This document shows positions 1 to 8,504 of a DNA stretch of 64,000 nt, piece after piece. The position numbers and the translations under genes are program-made. Origin of the DNA: Acidobacteriota bacterium (lineage in GTDB: Bacteria > Acidobacteriota > Blastocatellia > Pyrinomonadales > Pyrinomonadaceae); NCBI GenBank assembly GCA_020199775.1, contig JAIVJZ010000041.1, forward strand, positions 558,001-622,000, read 5' to 3'. How positions within the stretch are numbered: position 1 is the stretch's first letter; each line of letters opens with the position of its first letter. Under the pieces are notes generated by a model that was given only the letters and a program-made list of their open reading frames with translations, had not been told where the DNA came from and did not search any database.

Positions 1-2
1 GG

Positions 3-707
3 GCGCGAGACGTGAAGCACGATGGGGTGCGAGACGTGAAGCGCGCGCTCGATCTCGGCGGCGGCACGGGCGCGCTCGCCCTGCGTTTCGCCGCGCTCGG
101 CTGGCACTCGTCAATCGTTGACCCGTCGGCTTCGATGCTCGCGCTCGCCGCCGATGCCGCCCGCGCCGAAACGTTCGCCGCGCGCGTCACCTTCCATCGA
201 TCCGCTGCCGAGACCGCACATCAACTGTTCGCCCCGCGGACGTTCGACGCGGCGACGTGTCATAACGTCCTCGAATACGTCTCCGACCCGCGCGCCTGTG
301 TGCGCTCTCTGGCCGCCCTTCTCAAACCGGGCGCGGTCGTCTCTCTCGTCGCGCGCAACCGCGCGGGCGAGGCCATGCGCGCGGCCTTGAAGTCTCACGA
401 TCTCGACGAAGCGGAGCACGCGCTCACGGCCGGGCACGTCAACGAATCTCTCTACGGCGGCCCGGCCAGACTTTACGACGCGGGCACCCTTCAGGAGTTG
501 GCGACCGACGCGGGGTTGCATGTGCTCGCCGCGCGCGGCGTGCGCGTCGTCGCGGACTACCTGCCCGCCTCGCTCTCCGACACGGCGGACGCTTACGCGC
601 GCCTGCTCTCGTTTGAACGAACGCTTGGCGCACGCCCCGAATTCGCAGCCGTCGCGCGTTACACGCAAATCATCGCTCGCAAAGAGCAGGTTGCGGCAAC
701 CGCGTGA
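3..707 (+). CDS. CmoM/SmtA-like SAM-dependent methyltransferase, 5' partial
   Basis: The reading frame is open to the left window edge, and the class I motif (LDLGGGTG) comes only about 13 residues after the first usable start (GTG at 12). Family members normally have some 40 residues before it, so the true start is probably outside the window. The order of conserved blocks matches CmoM, which methylates the carboxymethoxyuridine at tRNA wobble position 34: HNVLEYVSDP in the middle, then GVRVVADYLP, a YARLLSFE segment and RYTQIIARK at the end. Substrate is inferred from this similarity alone; a generic small-molecule methyltransferase is the alternative. A 14-bp direct repeat (GCGAGACGTGAAGC) lies at the very start of the window. 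Confidence 0.7.
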   Translation, partial: ARDVKHDGVRDVKRALDLGGGTGALALRFAALGWHSSIVDPSASMLALAADAARAETFAARVTFHRSAAETAHQLFAPRTFDAATCHNVLEYVSDPRACVRSLAALLKPGAVVSLVARNRAGEAMRAALKSHDLDEAEHALTAGHVNESLYGGPARLYDAGTLQELATDAGLHVLAARGVRVVADYLPASLSDTADAYARLLSFERTLGARPEFAAVARYTQIIARKEQVAATA

Positions 708-727
708 AGCGAGCCACTCATCTTAAA

Positions 728-1573
728 ATGATGCCTGACGAAACAAATGAAAACGAAACCTCGACGCGCGGCGCGAACATCAGGGTAGATCGCAGGCCGT
801 GGTCGCTGGCCGTCAAACTCTTCATCTGCGTGGCTGCGAGTTTCACGCTCCTCGGCGGCACGGTCGTCTCGTCCTTCCCGCAGGAGATCGGTTGGGGATT
901 CCCTTCCGGCAACTTAATCGGCATTAACGAGAGAGCCGCGCTGTTTGACCAACAGCCGAAGACGGCGCAGGTTCCGGCGCGCGACCCCGACCGACTCGAC
1001 CGCCCGACGAGCGACCCTTACACGGGCAGCCTCTCGATCTTCGAGGACGCGAAGCGCGAAGAGAAACTTCAGATCAACCGCGTGATGGACATTTTGCGGA
1101 TTAAGGAAGGCGCGCGCGTGGCCGACATCGGCGCGGGTTCGGGTTGGTTCACGGTGCGCGCGGCGCGGCGGGTCGGCGCGGCGGGCGCGGTCTATGCGGT
1201 CGAGATCAACCGCGAGTATCTCAAGCACATCGAGGAGCGCGCCGCGCGGGAGGGGCTGGCAAACGTCCGCGCCGTGCTCGGCAAAGAGGATGACCCGTCG
1301 CTGCCCGCGGCGGGCGTCGATGCCGTGCTCATCCTGAAAACCTATCACGAGATCGCCGAGCCGATCCGGCTGATGCGCAACCTGCGCCGCTCGCTCGCCG
1401 CAGGCGCGCTCGTCGGCATCATAGACCGCAACGGCGCGGGCGACGATCACGGCTTGGACGACCGCAAGGTGATCGCGGAAGCCGGGCGCGCGGGCTTCGC
1501 GCTCGTCGAACGACACGACTTCGTGAAGCCCGACGGGATGGATTATTTCCTCGTCTTCCGCGCCCGCGATTAG
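728..1573 (+). CDS. membrane-anchored or exported class I methyltransferase
   Basis: The most likely start is the ATG at 728 (or the adjacent ATG at 731); a GTG at 704 overlapping the previous stop is less likely. A hydrophobic stretch (VKLFICVAASFTLLGG) about 30 residues in suggests an N-terminal anchor or uncleaved signal. The rest is a Rossmann methyltransferase: motif I VADIGAGSGWFT, acidic loop VYAVEINREYL, then a LILKTYHEIAEP segment. That combination resembles the predicted methyltransferases of COG4798, whose substrate is unknown. The stop overlaps by 4 bases the stop of the convergent gene at 1570, leaving no room for a terminator between them. Confidence 0.75.
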   Translation: MMPDETNENETSTRGANIRVDRRPWSLAVKLFICVAASFTLLGGTVVSSFPQEIGWGFPSGNLIGINERAALFDQQPKTAQVPARDPDRLDRPTSDPYTGSLSIFEDAKREEKLQINRVMDILRIKEGARVADIGAGSGWFTVRAARRVGAAGAVYAVEINREYLKHIEERAAREGLANVRAVLGKEDDPSLPAAGVDAVLILKTYHEIAEPIRLMRNLRRSLAAGALVGIIDRNGAGDDHGLDDRKVIAEAGRAGFALVERHDFVKPDGMDYFLVFRARD

Positions 1574-3438
1574 TCTTCGTTAATTGAACGGAGGCCGCCC
1601 CTGAGACGGCCGCGACGCACGGGGCTGCGTTTGAAGTTGCTCTGCTCTCCCTCTCTGAAGAGGATGCCGTGCGCGACGGCGAGGCGCGCGGGCAGTCGCA
1701 CTTCGGGGCGTTGAAACCTGCCGGCAATCGAGCGCGCCTGCTCGAAATCGACGCGCGCGAGCGCGGCCAGCGTCTCGTTGCATTGCGTGGCGAGCGCGCT
1801 CCACACGTAGCCCTCCTGCCCCTTCAACTCGTCCTCTGCGAAAGCATCCTGCCCGAAGCCGTCGAGGACGGCCGCGGCGGCGACGAGTTCGTTGAGGTGC
1901 GTGACGCTCGCCTCGATGATCTCGAAGGCGCGCGGCGGCGCGAGCGGCGCGTAATTATGAGCCACCTGCAACTGCAAGCCGAACTGCGAGTGATTTTTGG
2001 CGCGCCCGCCGATCAGATTCCACGCCTCGTCCAGAAAATCGACCGCGACCTCTGCGTTACCCCTCCCCGCCGTGACCTGCGCCAGTTGCAACAACATCCC
2101 GACGCGTTCGTCCTTTGACTTGATGCGGGCGAGGAACGCCTGCGCCTGTTCCACCTTGCCCTCCGAGGCGGCGCGCCAAAACAGTTGCTGATCGAGTTCC
2201 TTCAACATCTCTTCGCGCTGCCGCGCGCCCTCGACGTGGTTGTTGATGATCTGCCGCGCGCGATCCGGGTTGCCCTCGTTAAAGGCTTTCCACACGGCCG
2301 TGCGATAAAGTTGCTCTCGCATCTCCGGCGCGGCCTTCGCCGCCGCTTCGATGAGCGCTTCGGGCGTGCTCGCCTCCGGCACGCGGTGAAACACGCGCGT
2401 GTAGTTGCCCCCGACCCTGCTCTCGTCTCCTTCCACGCGGCGGCGCAGGGCGGCCGCCTGCGTGGGCGCGTAGCGTTCGACCTCCGGCATCAACTCTCGC
2501 ACCGTGGACAGCAGCCCGCCCATGTTCCCCGACCGGCGCGCATTACCCGCGTTGCCCGCCGCCACGGCGTTGACGAGCAGGTTGACGAGGTCGCGCCGCA
2601 CGGATTCGTCCAACTGGGGACGACGCGCACCCGTCTGGTCGGCGGCAATCGTCTGCTGCTGGGCGTTAGCGTTCTCCGCCGGGCGCGTCGAGAGCAGGAG
2701 ATAGCTGGCGATGTTGGTCGCCTCGTAGTCTACGGCGAAGTTCGCGGTGCGCAGTTTCTTGATGATGTTCGCGGTGAGCCGCGCCGCGCCTTCCGGGTCG
2801 CTCGTGCGCAACTGCGTGAGCAGCGGCATGAGGTTCGCGGAGAGGCCGCGACTCAAAGTTTCTTCGGCGATGCGCAGGGCTTGCTGCGGGTCGCGCGCGG
2901 CGATCTGCTGCGCGAGTTGCGTCTCCAACATGAGTTCCTGATCGGGCTGGCGGAGGCTCACGCCGGGAGGCACGGGCGGGGGCGGCTGGCGCGTCGCGCG
3001 CAGGAATTCGAGCGCGAGTTTCGGGTCGCGCTCGCCCATGACGCCGAGCATGCGATGGCGCAACTGCGAGATCGTGTTCGTGAGATTTTGATACTGCGGG
3101 TCGTCCGTGTCGATGCCGCTCGTGGCGGCCGACAGGTCGTTTGCCGCCGCGTTGAAAATCTCTCGCGCGCGCTCCTGATCGCGCGGCCAGAGAATTTCCA
3201 CCGCGGCCGCCCGTAGGCGAACGCGATTCTCGACGAGTTTCAGCGAAGGCGTCTCGCCGATCACTTCGTCGAGCAACGCCAGCGCTTTCCGCTCAAGTTC
3301 CTCCTGTCCGGCGGCCTGCTCGTCGGTTGTGAGCGCGGGCACTGCTGCCGCCGCCCCCGGCTCTTGTGCGACTACTGCCGTCGAAGCCGTTAGTGACGAA
3401 GCGAGAAGGAGCGCGGTGAGTGTTCTTGTGTATTTCAT
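1570..3438 (-). CDS. secreted alpha-helical repeat protein, unknown function
   Basis: 622 residues. The N-terminus is a clear Sec signal peptide (charged MKYTR, hydrophobic LTALLLASSLTAST, then an AVVAQ cleavage region). The mature part is almost wholly helical, rich in Ala, Arg and Glu, with degenerate TPR/HEAT-like stretches such as AWKAFNEGNPDRARQIINN and KVEQAQAFLARIKSKDER. This suggests a periplasmic or surface scaffold. No catalytic motif is visible. It resembles the large secreted hypothetical proteins common in acidobacteria, but I cannot name a family. Its 3' end overlaps the convergent methyltransferase by 4 bases. Confidence 0.7.
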   Translation of the reverse strand: MKYTRTLTALLLASSLTASTAVVAQEPGAAAAVPALTTDEQAAGQEELERKALALLDEVIGETPSLKLVENRVRLRAAAVEILWPRDQERAREIFNAAANDLSAATSGIDTDDPQYQNLTNTISQLRHRMLGVMGERDPKLALEFLRATRQPPPPVPPGVSLRQPDQELMLETQLAQQIAARDPQQALRIAEETLSRGLSANLMPLLTQLRTSDPEGAARLTANIIKKLRTANFAVDYEATNIASYLLLSTRPAENANAQQQTIAADQTGARRPQLDESVRRDLVNLLVNAVAAGNAGNARRSGNMGGLLSTVRELMPEVERYAPTQAAALRRRVEGDESRVGGNYTRVFHRVPEASTPEALIEAAAKAAPEMREQLYRTAVWKAFNEGNPDRARQIINNHVEGARQREEMLKELDQQLFWRAASEGKVEQAQAFLARIKSKDERVGMLLQLAQVTAGRGNAEVAVDFLDEAWNLIGGRAKNHSQFGLQLQVAHNYAPLAPPRAFEIIEASVTHLNELVAAAAVLDGFGQDAFAEDELKGQEGYVWSALATQCNETLAALARVDFEQARSIAGRFQRPEVRLPARLAVAHGILFREGEQSNFKRSPVRRGRLRGGLRSINED

Positions 3439-3477
3439 AAAAGCGTTGAGTTGTTGTTGTCGTCGCGGCGTGGCCGT

Positions 3478-4191
3478 TCAGGTGCGCTCCAATGCGATGC
3501 GTGCGACGGTGTAAAGGATGCGCGTCCCCGCGCGGATTGTGCCCCGCAAATTGCCCGACACTTTCGACTCGCCGCCCGCGCGACGCCGGTGATCGACCGG
3601 CACTTCGAGGATGCGCAAGCGAGCGCGCGCCGCACGCATCTGCATCTCCAGATTCCAACCGTAAGTCTCTTCGCGCATCGGCAGGCGCGCGAGGGCGTCG
3701 CGGCGAATGGCGCGGAACGGGCACATGTCCGTGTAGCCGACGCCGTAGAGCGCGCCGAGCAGCAGACCCGCGGCGCGTCCGGCGAAGAGTTGTTGAAAGT
3801 TCATGCTGCCCCGTTCGCGTCGCCCGCGTGTGCGCGACCCCGTCACGAAATCGTGTGTCCGCGCTTTAAGCGGCTCGACCAGACGCTCCATCAACTCCGG
3901 GCAATCGCTCCCGTCGCCGTCCAGAAAAACTATGATCTCGCACCCGGCCGCGACCGCCGCGACGCCCGCCATGCACGCGCGCCCGTAGCCGCGCCGCGGC
4001 GCGCGGACGACACGCGCGCCCGCCGCGCGCGCGCGCTCCGCCGTGCGGTCGTCGCTCCCGTTGTCCACCACGATCACCTCCGACGCGATCTCACGCGGCA
4101 CGGCGCGCACGACCGCCCCAATCGTCTCCTCTTCGTTCAGGGCGGGGATGACGACCGAGACGCGCGCGGGCGTACTTGAAAGTGTGGTCAT
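3478..4191 (-). CDS. family 2 glycosyltransferase (polyprenyl-phosphate sugar transferase type)
   Basis: 237 residues with the GT2 signature near the N-terminus: VSVVIPALNEEETIG, then VIVVDNGSDDRT, and the nucleotide-sugar/metal motif FLDGDGSD at about residue 92. The length and the absence of C-terminal membrane helices fit the short dolichol/polyprenyl-phosphate mannose or glucose synthase group, which loads a sugar onto a lipid carrier at the inner face of the membrane. It is the last gene of a tight minus-strand run (16 bases after the epimerase gene at 4208). A GT87-type enzyme that uses lipid-linked sugars lies two genes upstream, so donor synthesis for that enzyme is a reasonable inference. 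Confidence 0.85.
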   Translation of the reverse strand: MTTLSSTPARVSVVIPALNEEETIGAVVRAVPREIASEVIVVDNGSDDRTAERARAAGARVVRAPRRGYGRACMAGVAAVAAGCEIIVFLDGDGSDCPELMERLVEPLKARTHDFVTGSRTRGRRERGSMNFQQLFAGRAAGLLLGALYGVGYTDMCPFRAIRRDALARLPMREETYGWNLEMQMRAARARLRILEVPVDHRRRAGGESKVSGNLRGTIRAGTRILYTVARIALERT

Positions 4192-4207
4192 GTCCTTGAA
4201 AGGGTGT

Positions 4208-5350
4208 TCATGTCGAAGTCACGCGGTGGACGATGCCTTTGGCGCGCAGCAGCGTTTCGGCGGCGGCGAAATAGTCGCGCACGTCCGCCTGCCTGCCGAT
4301 CCATTCGATGTAGCGGCTGATGCCCGTCGCGAGCGAAACCTGCGGCTCGTAACCCGCGGCTCGGATGCGCGTCGTGTCGGAGAGGAGATGACGCATCTCG
4401 CCGGGGCGAAACTCTCCCCGCGCGACCGGGGCGACGGGCACGTTCAAGGCGTCGGAAACGAGTCGCGCGATCTGGCGGATACTGGTCGCTTCTCCGCTGC
4501 CGACGTTCGCGGCGAGGCCGTCGAGTTTGTCGGTCGTCGCGGCGAGAAGGTTGGCGCGGGCGATGTCTTCGACGAAGCTGAAGTCGCGCGTCTGCTCGCC
4601 GTCTTCGTAGAGCACGGGCGGCTGCCCGTTCAAGAGGCGCGTGCAGAAGATGGCGATGACGCCGGTGTAAGGGTTGAAGACGGACTGGCGCGGCCCGTAG
4701 GTGCAGGAGTAGCGCAGGGCGACGGTGGGCACGCCCGTCTGCCGCCCCCACGTCAGCACGAGCCGCTCCTGATCGACTTTCGTGATGGCATAGACGGTTT
4801 CGCCGCCGATGGGCGCGCGTTCGGGCGTGGGCGCGGGACGGGCCAGGCGGTCGCAATGCGGGCAGTGGACGCCGAAGTCTCCGCGACGCAGTTGCTCGAC
4901 CGGGCGCACCGGGGGAAAGACCAGACCGTGCTCCGGGCAAACGCCCGCGCCCTCGCTATAGACCGCCTGCGACGAAGCGACGACGATCTTCCTGACGGGT
5001 AAATTCTCGTCGCGGATCACTTCGAGCATCTGCGCCGTGCCGAAACTGTTGACGCCCACGTACTTTGAAATCTCCGGCATGTAGCCGCCGTAGGCCGCCT
5101 GATGAAAGACGACATCGACACGGTCGAGCGCGGCGGCGACGCACGCGCGGTCGCGCATGTCGCCTTCGACGAACTCGGCCGCGCCGTTGACCCACGCGGG
5201 CTTGCCCTCGCGGTGCGTGTTCGGCTCAAGGTTATCGAGGATGCGGACGCGCCAGCCCTCGCCGAGCAGGAGATCGACGAGGTGCGAGCCGATCAGTCCC
5301 GCGCCGCCCGTCACCAGCGCGCGCCGCCCGTTGCTTAACTGTCGCGTCAA
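4208..5350 (-). CDS. NAD-dependent epimerase, dTDP-L-rhamnose 4-epimerase-like
   Basis: Extended SDR with the Rossmann motif TGGAGLIGSH at residues 15-24 and the catalytic Tyr-x3-Lys as YAITK. The middle carries an insert with Cys-x(n)-Cys pairs (VCPEHG and HCPHCDRLARP), a zinc-ribbon-like element known from the dTDP-L-rhamnose 4-epimerase branch, which makes dTDP-6-deoxy-L-talose. It probably supplies a deoxysugar for surface glycan. The annotated start is TTG at 5350; no better start lies before the nucleotide-binding motif. It sits between GT87 and GT2 genes in one operon. Rhamnose epimerisation is inferred from the insert; the generic UDP-glucose 4-epimerase label is the fallback. Confidence 0.8.
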   Translation of the reverse strand: MTRQLSNGRRALVTGGAGLIGSHLVDLLLGEGWRVRILDNLEPNTHREGKPAWVNGAAEFVEGDMRDRACVAAALDRVDVVFHQAAYGGYMPEISKYVGVNSFGTAQMLEVIRDENLPVRKIVVASSQAVYSEGAGVCPEHGLVFPPVRPVEQLRRGDFGVHCPHCDRLARPAPTPERAPIGGETVYAITKVDQERLVLTWGRQTGVPTVALRYSCTYGPRQSVFNPYTGVIAIFCTRLLNGQPPVLYEDGEQTRDFSFVEDIARANLLAATTDKLDGLAANVGSGEATSIRQIARLVSDALNVPVAPVARGEFRPGEMRHLLSDTTRIRAAGYEPQVSLATGISRYIEWIGRQADVRDYFAAAETLLRAKGIVHRVTST

Positions 5351-5407
5351 ACAGGTCGCCCCCTCTCCGCTCGTTCATCGAAACTCTATCACACAGTCGC
5401 GCACAGG

Positions 5408-6808
5408 TTAGCAAACGCCCGCGCGCCTCCGGTAAGACAGGACGAGGAGCAGAGCGGGCGGCAGGTAAATGGAGATGTTGAGCCGCAGCATTTCGGCGGG
5501 CGCGTCTCCGAGCCAAGTGCCGTAGAGCATGAAGGCGGCGGCCGTCAGGCACAGCAGCGGCGCGACGAACCTTGCGCCGGAGACGCACAGGAAAACGACG
5601 AGCCACGCGAAATACCAAGTGTAATGCGGCGACAACAGGACGGTGAACGCCGACGCCAAAACCGCCGCGCGCCCTGCGTACTCGCGTTCGTCCCGCTCGC
5701 GTCTGAGCAGGCACCACGCCGCGAGCGCGAGCATCAGGACGAGCGCGAAAAACATGTAAGCCGCGACCGCGCCGCGCGCCTCGCCGGAGAGGCCACCCGC
5801 GAGTTGCGGCAAAAAAAATCGCTCGCCGCTTCGTAACCCTTCCTCGCTCGCGTAACCCGGCAAATAACCGAGCACGTGCCGCGCGCCCACCGAAAGATAC
5901 GGCAGATAGCCCGCGCCGAGCGTGACGCAGAACGCCAGCGGCATGCGCCAACTCCGACGCCGGTAGAGCGCGGGCCACAGCACCAGCGGAAATAATTTGA
6001 CCAGCACCGCCGCAGCCAAAAGCGCGCCCGTCAAAGCGTCGCCCCCACGTCGTCGCGCGAGCAGCGCGAGCGCGACGAAGCAGATGACGAGCGCGTCCAC
6101 GTGGCCGCTGCTCGCAATCTCCCACACGGCGAGCGGATGCCACGCGGCGAGCAGCACGCGCTGGCGCGGCAGTTTGAACGAAGCGAGCAGCGCGGCGAGC
6201 GCGTACAACCCGGCGACCTCGAACAACACCATGACGGCCTTCATCCACACGATTCGTTCGCTCACGCGCGTCGCGAGGAAGAAGATCATTTGCGCGAGCG
6301 GCGGGTAGATGGTCGGCGCGAAGTCGCGCCGGTTGATGTTCGGGTACACGTCCGCGTCGCGCAAAAACCGGAGCGCGTCGTCGGCGGGGACGTAACGATA
6401 AGGATTGATGCCCGCGGCCTGCACGCGCCCGTCCCAGACGTAGCGATAAATGTCGTCCGACAAAAGCGGCGGCGCAAACAGCACGCTCAAACGAAACAAC
6501 GCCGCGAAGACGATGACGAGCAGAAGCGTCGAACGCCGCCCGCGCCCGCGCCACACGAGCCACGCGGCGAGCGCGTAGAGCGCGCACTGCGCGAGCGCGA
6601 CTTTGATGAACCAGACGATTTGGAGTTTGTGCGTCTTGTCGAAGCCGAGCCCGTACACGTAGAGCGCGAGCGACGCAAGGCCGAGCACGAGAAGCGGCAG
6701 GTTCGTCCACACCGCCGCACGATGCGTCGAGACCTCACCGCCGCGCGGCGCGTCCACGTCGGGCGACAAGGCGACGACGCGCAACGCGCCCACGCGACCC
6801 TCTTTCAT
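5408..6808 (-). CDS. GT87-family integral membrane glycosyltransferase
   Basis: 466 residues with about 10 hydrophobic segments. The first extramembrane loop has the acidic pattern LLSDDIYRYVWDGR followed by NPY, as in the GT-C fold polyprenol-phosphate-mannose-dependent transferases (GT87, formerly DUF2029). Further conserved blocks are TIYPPLAQ, WHPLAVWEIASSGHVD and LVKLFPLVLWPA. These enzymes add sugars from lipid carriers on the outer face of the cytoplasmic membrane. The start overlaps by 4 bases (6805-6808) the stop of the DUF2064 gene, so the two are translationally coupled. The acceptor cannot be told from the sequence. Confidence 0.82.
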   Translation of the reverse strand: MKEGRVGALRVVALSPDVDAPRGGEVSTHRAAVWTNLPLLVLGLASLALYVYGLGFDKTHKLQIVWFIKVALAQCALYALAAWLVWRGRGRRSTLLLVIVFAALFRLSVLFAPPLLSDDIYRYVWDGRVQAAGINPYRYVPADDALRFLRDADVYPNINRRDFAPTIYPPLAQMIFFLATRVSERIVWMKAVMVLFEVAGLYALAALLASFKLPRQRVLLAAWHPLAVWEIASSGHVDALVICFVALALLARRRGGDALTGALLAAAVLVKLFPLVLWPALYRRRSWRMPLAFCVTLGAGYLPYLSVGARHVLGYLPGYASEEGLRSGERFFLPQLAGGLSGEARGAVAAYMFFALVLMLALAAWCLLRRERDEREYAGRAAVLASAFTVLLSPHYTWYFAWLVVFLCVSGARFVAPLLCLTAAAFMLYGTWLGDAPAEMLRLNISIYLPPALLLVLSYRRRAGVC

Positions 6809-7653
6809 GCGACGCCTTCCCCACGCGCACGCGCGACGGCAAAGTCAGGCCGGAGGCGAGCGCGCCCTGCCGCATCGAGCAAACGCGAGAGTTCGGCGCA
6901 CGTGTGCGTTGCGGGATAAGGAGCGAGTTTTGCGTCGCACGCGACGTTGTCGCCGCCGCCGGGCGCGTCGAGGAGTTCGTCGCAGAGACGACTGAGCGCG
7001 GCCGCATCGTCAACGTCGTACCACGCGGGCAGGAGTCCCACGTCGAGATTAATTTCGCGTGCGCGCTCGACGGTTTGGGTCAGCACGTCCGCCGTGCTCC
7101 ACGCGATCTCTTCAAAGAGGCGCGGGTGCGCGCGCTTCATGCCGATCAGATAATAGCCGCCGTCGTTCGACGGGCCGAGGACGAGGCGGTCGCCGGGGGG
7201 GCCGAGTTCTTCGACGGCCATCGTGAGCAGAGCGCGCGGGAGCGTCGGGCTGTCGGAAGCGATCAAGCAGCAGGACTCGTAGCCGAGCCCGAACAGGTCG
7301 GCCGCCGCTCGGAAAAGGCGTTCGCCGAGGGTATCGCCGCGTTGCGCGAGCAGCGCGAAGTTCGGCGGCAGCAGTTCGTCGAGTGCGCCCTCCGCACCCG
7401 CGGGCGTGTAGACGGCGACCGCTTGAACCGCGCCGCCGGGATCGCCGCCGCACGCGTCCGCGATATTCGCCGCCGTGTCGCGCAGGAAACCGACGCTCAA
7501 ACGCGCGGCCTCTTCGTGCGTCAGCGGCGGCACGAGCCGCGTCTTCGACGCGCCCGCGCGCGGGACTTTGAGCATCAGGCCGAGCGCACAACGACCGCGC
7601 GGCGGGTTCGTTTCCGGCGAATGCGGATCGAGTAGAGTGTAGGTCGAGTTCAT
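6805..7653 (-). CDS. DUF2064/TIGR04282-type glycosyltransferase
   Basis: The fold is a small GT-A nucleotidyl/glycosyltransferase: LMLKVPRAGASKTRL near the start, then DTLGERL, IASDSPTLP (metal-binding region) and GPSNDGGYYLIG. This pattern is that of the DUF2064 family, often labelled arsenosugar-biosynthesis glycosyltransferase, although members occur widely in glycan operons and the arsenic link is not supported here. I chose the ATG at 7653 (MNSTYTLL). The frame can be extended to a TTG at 7698, but the extra residues look unrelated to the family. First gene of the four-gene minus-strand glycan operon. Confidence 0.8.
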   Translation of the reverse strand: MNSTYTLLDPHSPETNPPRGRCALGLMLKVPRAGASKTRLVPPLTHEEAARLSVGFLRDTAANIADACGGDPGGAVQAVAVYTPAGAEGALDELLPPNFALLAQRGDTLGERLFRAAADLFGLGYESCCLIASDSPTLPRALLTMAVEELGPPGDRLVLGPSNDGGYYLIGMKRAHPRLFEEIAWSTADVLTQTVERAREINLDVGLLPAWYDVDDAAALSRLCDELLDAPGGGDNVACDAKLAPYPATHTCAELSRLLDAAGRARLRPDFAVARARGEGVA

Positions 7654-7722
7654 CTCAATAGCTTTTGGGGAACGGGCTAAATTCGTGTTGTTGGGCAAAA
7701 CTCTTCATGATAGCCTTATCTC

Positions 7723-7972
7723 ATGAACCGACTATCGCTTCGCCTCATCACCGCGCTCCTGACCTGCGGCGTTGGTTTCGCTCCGGCTTCTGGCTCCGGC
7801 GTGTGAGCGTTATAACATAAGCGTCAGTGAGGATCAGGAGCGCAAGCGGGCGGAAAGTGAGCGCGTCGCCAGCGTCCCCCACGCGCCGCAGAGCCTTGCG
7901 ATAGAGTTGCGTCGCATCGACGTGACATATCGGGAACGCTGCCGGATTCCAGACATGAGTAGAGGCGGCTAG
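7723..7972 (+). pseudogene. possible frameshifted small secreted protein
   Basis: An ATG at 7723 opens a signal-peptide-like segment (MNRLSLRLITALLTCGVG) that stops after 27 codons (TGA 7804-7806). The +1 frame then continues through ACERYNIS and a charged, conserved-looking stretch to a stop at 7970-7972. One indel near 7790-7800 would join the two into an exported protein of about 80 residues. N-termini of this style are frequent in acidobacterial small secreted proteins. The rest of the 650-bp gap up to the tRNA shows no other convincing gene. Confidence 0.3.
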
Positions 7973-8246
7973 CCTGCGATCATAGACTTCGAGAGGTTTA
8001 GCCGCTGCAATGACGAATGGCGCAGGCGAGACGTGAGGCGTTCAATGCGGCACGAGAACCTTTGTTGATCATGTTATAAGCGGGACTCCGCCAGACACCT
8101 GTCCTTAACGATTCCGGCTCCCATCTCTCACACCCGGGGCGAAAATTTACGTCCGGCCATTCCATTTTAACCCCCGCTGGCGGCCTACTTTTAAGCATTT
8201 CCGAGCATCCAAGCTGTCTGTCGCGCACGCATCAGGCGCGTGCCGT

Positions 8247-8276
8247 TTGACAGCCGCTAAGACGGTACGGTAAGTT
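8247..8276 (+). promoter_or_regulatory. candidate sigma-70 promoter for tRNA-Glu
   Basis: TTGACA at 8247-8252 and TAAGTT at 8271-8276, 18 bases apart. The tRNA gene begins 29 bases after the -10 box. The -35 box is a perfect consensus; the -10 box matches at four of six positions. Confidence 0.4.
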
Positions 8277-8304
8277 AGCTTTACCGTTGTCAGGTAAGAC
8301 TTCT

Positions 8305-8380
<76 letters not shown>

Positions 8381-8504
8381 CTTTTTCGCCGGAGCGCGCT
8401 CGCGGGTCGCGCTGCTCGCCAGATTTTCGAGGCCGTCGCGCGCCGTGCTTGATAATCACTGCGCCGACGGCCTCGACGTTTTTGCGCCTTTAGGAATGAA
8501 CGCC

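Noticed and set aside
6805..7653. Arsenosugar biosynthesis as the role of the DUF2064 gene
   Set aside because: The label comes from a family name; the neighbours are surface-glycan genes and no arsenic gene is near.
7998..8228. 76-codon minus-strand ORF before the tRNA
   Set aside because: No recognisable motif, no ribosome site and no plausible partner; likely chance.
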